Below, piece by piece: positions 58,840 through 64,000 of a stretch of DNA of 64,000 nucleotides. The notes under the pieces are model-generated. The model did not search any database, had not been told where the DNA came from, and saw nothing but the letters and a program-made list of their open reading frames with translations. The first letter of the stretch is position 1. Each line of letters opens with the position of its first letter. The stretch is from Candidatus Dactylopiibacterium carminicum (GTDB lineage: Bacteria; Pseudomonadota; Gammaproteobacteria; Burkholderiales; Rhodocyclaceae). The DNA lies in assembly GCF_014736495.1 (NCBI RefSeq), contig NZ_MDUX01000007.1:1-64000 (forward strand), given 5' to 3'. Position numbers and translations under genes: made by a program.

Positions 58840-60576
58840 TCATGCATGCCCGTGCGTGGCTGCTGTGGCCGGTGAAAAGCGCTCCAAGATGTGGCCGGTC
58901 ATGCCCTTGGCGAGCTCCTCTTCGCCGTAGAACACGGTACCCAGCCCGTCCTTGCGCAGCATCGCGGACTCTTCCTCGCTGTGCGTGCGCAACACGATCT
59001 CGATCTCCGGATTCAGCGTGCGCGCGGTTTCCACCATCTGGCGCACCCGCAGTGGATCATAGGCCGCCACCACCAGCATCGCGGCCTTGGCGATATGCGC
59101 CTGTACCAGCACGATGGGATCGGCCGCATTGCCCGAAACGGCCTTGATGTCCTTTTCGCGCAGCCCTTCCACCTGTTCGCGGATCTGCTCCACCAGCACG
59201 TACGGAATTCCCTGCGCTTCCAGCGCCTTGACGATGCGCTTGCCGACGCGGCCATAGCCCACCACCACGACCTGGCCTTCCAGATACTTGCGCTCGGTGC
59301 TCATGGGCAACTCGGCATAGGGGTCGCTGCGTTGCTCCAGGCGGCGCGCCAGATCGGAGCGACGCAGGATCCAGGCCCGGACGGGCTCGATGGCGGCGAA
59401 CAGCACCGGATTGAGCGCGATGGAAATCAGCGCACCGGCCAGCACCAGGTTCATGCCCTCGGTAGGCAGCAGGCCGAGGGAAAGCCCGAGGCCCGCCAGG
59501 ATGAAGGAGAATTCGCCGATCTGTGCAAGGCTGGCGGAAACCGTCAGCGCGGTGTTCAGCGGATAGCGGAAGGCCAGCACCAGCGCCAGCGCGGCAATCG
59601 ATTTGCCGAACATGATGATGAGCACCACGCCCAGCAAATGCACCGGCTGCTCGATCAGAATGCTGGGCTCGAACAGCATGCCGACGGACACGAAAAACAG
59701 CACCGAGAAGGCATCGCGCAGCGGCAGTGATTCCTCGGCCGCACGGTGGCTGAATTGCGATTCACGCATCACCATGCCGGCGAAGAACGCCCCCAGCGCG
59801 AATGACACGCTGAACAGCAGGGCCGCGCCGTAGGCAATACCGATGGCCGCGGCGATCACGGACAGCGTGAACAGCTCGCGCGAACCGGTACGCGAGATCT
59901 GCCACAGCAACCACGGCAACACACGGCGTCCGGCGATCAACATCAATGCGATGAAGGCCGAAACCTGCAGCAGGGTCCAGCCGATGGTGGCCCACAGGGA
60001 TCCGCCCTCGGTGGCCGCTGCAGCAGCTTCGGTAGCCGCCTCGCCATTGCCCAGGACTCCCGCCAGCGGTGGCAGCAGCACCAGGAACAACACAGTGGCC
60101 AGATCCTCAACCACCAGCCAGCCCACGGCAATGCGGCCGTTCATCGTATCGAGCACCCCGCGCGCTTCCAGTGCCTTGAGCAGCACCACGGTGCTGGCGC
60201 AGGACAGCGTCAGGCCGAAGATCAGCGCGCTGCCCCAGTGCCAGCCCCACCACATGGAAACACCCATGCCCAGAATGGTGGCCAGCCCCATCTGCGCCAC
60301 CGCGCCCGGGATGGCGATGCGTTTGACGGCCAGCAGATCGCCCAGCGAAAAGTGCAGACCCACACCGAACATCAGCAGCATGACACCGATCTCCGATAAC
60401 TGGGAGGCCAGGTGCACATCGGCGACGAAGCCCGGCGTGGAAGGGCCGATGATGATGCCCGCGAGAAGGTAACCCACCAGGGCCGGCACCTTGATGCGCT
60501 CGGCGATGAAACCGAGGATCAGAGCGATGCCGAAGCCGGCGGCAAGCGTGGTGATCAGAGGGATGTTGTGATCCAT
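58840..60576 (-). CDS. Monovalent cation:proton antiporter-2 (YbaL/KefB type)
   Basis: CPA2 antiporter of 578 residues. The membrane domain (about 1-390, twelve segments) includes ALVGYLLAGIIIGPSTPGFVAD, LLMFGVGLHFSLGDLLAVKRIAIPG and GWLVVEDLATVLFLVLLP with the ion-binding Asp. The cytoplasmic RCK/TrkA-N domain (about 415-530) starts VVVVGYGRVGKRIVKALEAQG. The order and sequence match E. coli YbaL. The start at 60576 (MDHNIPLITTLAAG) fits homologues; no clear ribosome site is visible. The tail is His-rich (THGHA). Confidence 0.9.
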   Translation of the reverse strand: MDHNIPLITTLAAGFGIALILGFIAERIKVPALVGYLLAGIIIGPSTPGFVADVHLASQLSEIGVMLLMFGVGLHFSLGDLLAVKRIAIPGAVAQMGLATILGMGVSMWWGWHWGSALIFGLTLSCASTVVLLKALEARGVLDTMNGRIAVGWLVVEDLATVLFLVLLPPLAGVLGNGEAATEAAAAATEGGSLWATIGWTLLQVSAFIALMLIAGRRVLPWLLWQISRTGSRELFTLSVIAAAIGIAYGAALLFSVSFALGAFFAGMVMRESQFSHRAAEESLPLRDAFSVLFFVSVGMLFEPSILIEQPVHLLGVVLIIMFGKSIAALALVLAFRYPLNTALTVSASLAQIGEFSFILAGLGLSLGLLPTEGMNLVLAGALISIALNPVLFAAIEPVRAWILRRSDLARRLEQRSDPYAELPMSTERKYLEGQVVVVGYGRVGKRIVKALEAQGIPYVLVEQIREQVEGLREKDIKAVSGNAADPIVLVQAHIAKAAMLVVAAYDPLRVRQMVETARTLNPEIEIVLRTHSEEESAMLRKDGLGTVFYGEEELAKGMTGHILERFSPATAATHGHA

Positions 60577-61057
60577 TTGGAGGTCGACGGCAGATGAGGT
60601 TGAAGGAGTGGAGTCAAAAGCCAGCAGGCTAGAGAGCACAAGGCATGCCAAAGTTCCGAAAGCCTCGGAATCACTTGGCAAACCCATATGCAGAAACGCC
60701 CGCGCGAGCCGACAACAGGCCGACGTTCACACGAAACAGGATTCCTGCAAGGACACAGCGCCTTGCCATCCGCGCCAACACGAATGCAAACCGCATCATG
60801 CCCCGCCTTGCATGCGGACCTCAGCGGCGGCCAAGGTCCCGGAACCTGCTCGACGAACAGGTACTCACTGCGAGGGGGTCACCGCCGCATTATATAAGCT
60901 GACCGGCCGTAAGCCCCGGATAAAGCCCAAAAACCCGGGATCTCCATCGAATCAGCCGCCATCCTTCCAGCATGTGGCGGCGCTCCGGGGCGTGCGGAAA
61001 CGCCTTCGGTCCGGCGCCGGTGCTACCATCCACCGCCTGCCAAGCCAGCCCTTCCCC
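60577..61057. other. Intergenic region between the antiporter and the MFS pump
   Basis: No gene in 481 bases. A rightward open frame crosses it in phase with the MFS gene but has no conserved sequence. Promoters for the two divergent genes must lie here; none can be fixed. Confidence 0.4.
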
Positions 61058-62445
61058 ATGAAGTTCGCCCTGCCCCGGATCCCGCGCGTCGTCCTGATCC
61101 CGATGATCGTTGCCTGTGCCCTGTTCATGGAAAACATGGACTCGACGGTGATCGCGACCTCGCTGCCGGACATCGCGCGGGATCTGGGCGAAGACCCGAT
61201 CTCGCTGAAGCTGGCCCTTACCTCCTATCTGCTGAGTCTGGCCGTCTTCATTCCCATCAGTGACTGGATGGCGGATCGCTTCGGCGCACGCACGGTGTTT
61301 CGCGGCTCGATGATCGTGTTCATGCTGGGCTCGGTGCTGTGCGCGTTTTCCGATTCTCTGGCCGGTTTCGTCGCTGCACGCTTCCTGCAGGACATCGGTG
61401 GCGCCATGATGGTGCCGGTGGGCCGTCTGGTGGTGCTGCGCTCCACCACCAAGGCGGAGATGGTGCGAGCCATGAGCTACCTGACCATTCCCGCGCTGCT
61501 CGGCCCTGTGATCGGACCACCCCTCGGGGGCTTCATCAGCACCTGGTTCCACTGGCGCTGGATCTTCTTCATCAACGTGCCGATCTGCATCGTGGGCTTG
61601 ATCCTGGCGGGCATCTACATCGAAAACACCAAGGCCGAGGAATCGCCCGCGCTGGATGTACCGGGCTTTCTGCTCTCCGCCATCAGCCTTTCGCTGCTGA
61701 TGATGGGCCTGGCCACCTATGGCCGTGGCCTGCTGCCGGTCTCCGTATCGCTGGGCGCGATGCTGATCGGCGCGATGCTGCTGGCCCTGCACATCCGCCA
61801 TGCCCTGCACCGCGAGCACCCCATCCTCAACCTTCGCCTGTTCTGTCTGCCCACCTTCCGCGCGGGCGCGTGGCCGGCGGCTACTTCTTCCGCATCGGCA
61901 TCGGCGCCATTCCCTTCCTGCTGCCCCTGCTGATGCAGCTGGGCTTCGGCATGAACGCCTTCGAATCCGGCCTGCTCACCTGCGCCTCGGCGGTCGGCGC
62001 CCTGTTCATGAAGACGCTGGCAGCGCGCATCCTGCAGCGCTTCGGTTTCCGCCGCGTACTGACCGTGAACGCCGCACTGGTCGCCATCACCCTGGCCGGC
62101 ATCGGCAGCTTCACAGCCACCACGCCGCACCTGTGGATCATCGGCTTTCTGCTGTTTACCGGCTGCCTGCGCTCACTGCAGTTCACCAGCCTGAACACGC
62201 TTTCCTACGCCGAGGTGGACAAACCCGCGATGAGCCAGGCCACCAGCCTCGCCAGCGTGGTGCAGCAACTGGCCGCCGGCACCGGCATCACCGTCGGTGC
62301 GCTGGCGCTGGAAGCCGCCACGCATCTGCAAGGCCAGGGCGGCATCACGGCAGCGGCCTTCACACCCGCCTTCATCTTCGTCGGGCTGGTCTCGGCCAGC
62401 TCCCTGTTCTGGCTGTGGCGCCTGCCGCGCGACGCCGGTGCATAA
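61058..62445 (+). pseudogene. DHA2-type MFS multidrug transporter, frameshifted
   Basis: Member of the 14-segment EmrB/QacA-like group. The first frame, from MKFALPRIPRVVLIPM at 61058, has the MENMDSTVIATSLPDIARDL start, RFGARTVFRGSM and the motif-C region LLGPVIGPPLGGFISTWFHWRWIFFIN, then breaks at about 61868 and stops at 61933. The second part (VAGGYFFRIGIGAIPFLLPLL to the stop at 62445) is in another frame. One added base near GCGGGCGCG gives a continuous 462-residue protein. The short C-terminal length suggests 13-14 segments. Substrate unknown. Confidence 0.85.
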
Positions 62446-62462
62446 ATCTCCGGCCACCGAGA

Positions 62463-63371
62463 ATGAACCGCCTGCCCGCCTCACTGCAACATAGACTGGA
62501 ACAGCTCGCCCGCGAAGCGCTGGGCAACGGTTTCAGGCTTGCCGACGCCCGGCCGGTTGCCGGCGGCGACATCAACACCGCCCTGCAACTACAGGGCGCC
62601 GGGCGTGAGCGCCTATTCCTGAAATTGCGCAAGGCGGCCGATGCAGCCATGTTCGCCGCCGAGGCCGACGGCCTCACAGCTCTGGCTCGCTGCGACGCAA
62701 TCCGCGTGCCGGCCGTGCTGGGGCATGGCGACGAAGGAGAACACGCCTGGCTGCTGCTCGAATGGCTAGATCTCTCGCCGCTGCGCGACACGGCCCACGC
62801 CTGCCGGGCCGGCGAAGCGCTGGCCGCGATGCACCGTCAGGAAGGGGCACATTTCGGCTGGACGCGCGACAACTTCATCGGCGCCACACCGCAAGCCAAT
62901 CCCGCCTACGAAGCCTGGCCACGATTCTTCGTCGAACAGCGTCTACGCCCGCAACTCGCCCTGGCCGCCCGCCGGGGCTTCGGCGGCGAGTTGCAGCGTC
63001 ATGGCGAGCAACTGTGCAAGAACACCGCAGCGCTGTTCCTCGGCGAGCAGCCCCGCCCCAGCCTGCTGCATGGCGACCTATGGGGCGGCAACATCGCGGT
63101 GCTGGCCGACGGCACGCCGGTGCTGTACGACCCGGCCTGCTATTTTGGCGACCGCGAGGCCGATCTGGCGATGACCGAACTCTTTGGCGGATTCCCGCTC
63201 GCCTTCTACGCGGCCTATCGCGCAGCCTGGCCGCTGGCCCCCGGTTTCGAGACGCGAAAGCCCCTTTACAACCTCTACCACGTGCTCAACCACCTGAACC
63301 TTTTCGGCCAGGGCTATCTCTCCCAGGCCGAACGGATGGCCCGCCAACTGGCACGCACGCTGCTGCGCTGA
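62463..63371 (+). CDS. Fructosamine kinase family protein
   Basis: Kinase of the fructosamine/ketosamine-3-kinase family (YniA-like), thought to start repair of glycated proteins or sugar-amines. The 302-residue protein has VAGGDINTALQLQ, the ATP-lysine in LFLKLRK, HAWLLLEWLDL, the catalytic loop LLHGDLWGGNIAVLADG and LYDPACYFGDREADLAMTELFGGF. It lies 17 bases behind the damaged MFS gene and is itself intact. Weak ribosome site. Confidence 0.9.
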   Translation: MNRLPASLQHRLEQLAREALGNGFRLADARPVAGGDINTALQLQGAGRERLFLKLRKAADAAMFAAEADGLTALARCDAIRVPAVLGHGDEGEHAWLLLEWLDLSPLRDTAHACRAGEALAAMHRQEGAHFGWTRDNFIGATPQANPAYEAWPRFFVEQRLRPQLALAARRGFGGELQRHGEQLCKNTAALFLGEQPRPSLLHGDLWGGNIAVLADGTPVLYDPACYFGDREADLAMTELFGGFPLAFYAAYRAAWPLAPGFETRKPLYNLYHVLNHLNLFGQGYLSQAERMARQLARTLLR

Positions 63372-63480
63372 TCGACAGACAGGGTTTTGACTGCTTTTGC
63401 GCAAACGCAAAAATCCGCCCTTGTTGCGGGGAAGTTGCCTTCCTATGCTTCAGGGCATGCCGTTGCGGAGAACCCTTATC

Positions 63481-63657
63481 ATGAAACGTCCCCCATTCTT
63501 CCTGATGCTGCTGTTGGCCACAGCGCTGCCTTGTGCCCACGGCTCGGGAGGAAGCCACAGCGCCACACCTTCACCGGCCAAAACAGAGCCCACCGACCAG
63601 AACGGCTCCGAAGATCTCATCGCGGAGCGCAACCAGTCGGTACGCCCGGCCGCCTGA
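63481..63657 (+). CDS. Small secreted hypothetical protein
   Basis: A 58-residue frame with a signal peptide (MKRPPFFLMLLLATALPCAHG) and a polar mature part of about 37 residues rich in Ser, Pro and charged residues. GGAG lies ten bases upstream of the ATG. No homology is recognised. It converges with the partial gene at the window end. Confidence 0.5.
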   Translation: MKRPPFFLMLLLATALPCAHGSGGSHSATPSPAKTEPTDQNGSEDLIAERNQSVRPAA

Positions 63658-63666
63658 AACAAAGGC

Positions 63667-64000
63667 TCAGGCGCGCAAGCCCTCCCAAGCCCCGCGCATC
63701 ATCGCAATGCCATGCGCGCCATGCGCGCGCGCAATCTCCATATCCGCCGGTGTAACGCCTCCGATGGCAAACACCGGCAACGACAGGCCTGCCACCCGTT
63801 CGGCAAACCCCGCCCAACCCAATGGTGGCTGCCCCACGTGACTCGGCGTAGGCAGCACATGGCCGAGTACCGCGTAATCCAGCCCCAGCGCCGCCGCCTG
63901 CTCCAGTTCGGCCCGGTTGTGGCATGAAGCGCCTACCCATTCGCCCTCGGGCCGCTCGCGCAGGCGCATCAGCACACGCGCCGGCAGGTGGCGCTCGGCC
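63667..64000 (-). CDS. Thiamine-phosphate-synthase-like domain (partial, runs off the window)
   Basis: The C-terminal 110 residues of a gene that continues past position 64000. GLDYAVLGHVLPTPSH, LPVFAIGGVTPADMEIARAHGAHGIAMMRG is the phosphate-binding end of the ThiE/TenI barrel. In betaproteobacteria such a domain is often fused behind a Nudix hydrolase (MutT); whether that is so here cannot be seen. The stop is at 63667. Confidence 0.8.
   Translation of the reverse strand, partial: AERHLPARVLMRLRERPEGEWVGASCHNRAELEQAAALGLDYAVLGHVLPTPSHVGQPPLGWAGFAERVAGLSLPVFAIGGVTPADMEIARAHGAHGIAMMRGAWEGLRA

Noticed and set aside
60608-61057. A 150-residue N-terminal extension of the DHA2 transporter.
   Set aside because: The extension has low-complexity, non-conserved composition and no ribosome site; the transporter starts with its first membrane segment at 61058.

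Overview
The window looks like chromosomal DNA of a GC-rich betaproteobacterium, most likely of the Rhodocyclales (Azoarcus/Thauera/Uliginosibacterium side). Reasons: betaproteobacterial gene content and order (rpsU-yqeY-dnaG-rpoD, rsmI/yraN/diaA/dolP), a small H-NS protein of the betaproteobacterial type, two TRAP transporters, and above all a tRNA-Ile(CAU) gene behind rpoD split by a group I intron closely resembling the classic Azoarcus ribozyme. The genus is inferred from sequence recollection only.

Layout. 1-4.4 kb: a DctPQM TRAP transporter with a GntR/FCD regulator. 4.5-10.5 kb: an MFS exporter, proA, ogt, xerD, an H-NS protein, folB and plsY. 10.5-16.6 kb: tsaD, then rpsU-yqeY-dnaG-rpoD and the intron-bearing tRNA. 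16.7-25.1 kb: a uronate/oligogalacturonide locus with a LacI regulator, a second TRAP transporter, oligogalacturonate lyase, fructuronate reductase and mannonate dehydratase. A KduD-type dehydrogenase at 28 kb fits the same pathway. 25-33 kb: an amidotransferase, a DUF454 protein, rsmI/yraN, argC, diaA, dolP, cfa and tRNA-Met. 33-40 kb: miaB, a polar amino acid ABC transporter, a VOC protein, phoH, murU and a FabG-like reductase. 40.5-42.1 kb: a small island of two lipoproteins (one a solitary FlgH) and a 69-residue protein. 42.3-46.4 kb: molybdenum cofactor genes mog, moeA, moaE, moaD, moaC, moaA. 46.6-51.7 kb: ethanolamine ammonia-lyase (eutBC), its permease and an AraC regulator, with no microcompartment genes. 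51.7-57.3 kb: a chemoreceptor divergent from an enteric-type fumarate reductase, frdABCD. 57.5-64 kb: a TerC protein behind a yybP-ykoY manganese riboswitch, a YbaL-type antiporter, a DHA2-type MFS pump, a fructosamine kinase, and the end of a thiamine-phosphate-synthase-like gene.

The most striking feature is decay confined to accessory functions. The first TRAP operon, its regulator, the uronate TRAP operon, the ethanolamine operon and the DHA2 pump carry premature stops or one-base frameshifts, often two lesions per operon, and moaE lacks about 30 internal residues. The housekeeping genes among them are intact. All three premature stops lie where the family is expected to have tryptophan. 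This suggests recent relaxed selection, as in a lineage moving from free or plant-associated life to a host-restricted one. Sequencing error is the alternative and cannot be excluded from sequence alone.

Other points of note: a candidate 75-80 nt RNA between proA and ogt, a palindrome inside the hns promoter spacer, and strong hairpins between the dctP and dctQM genes of both TRAP operons.
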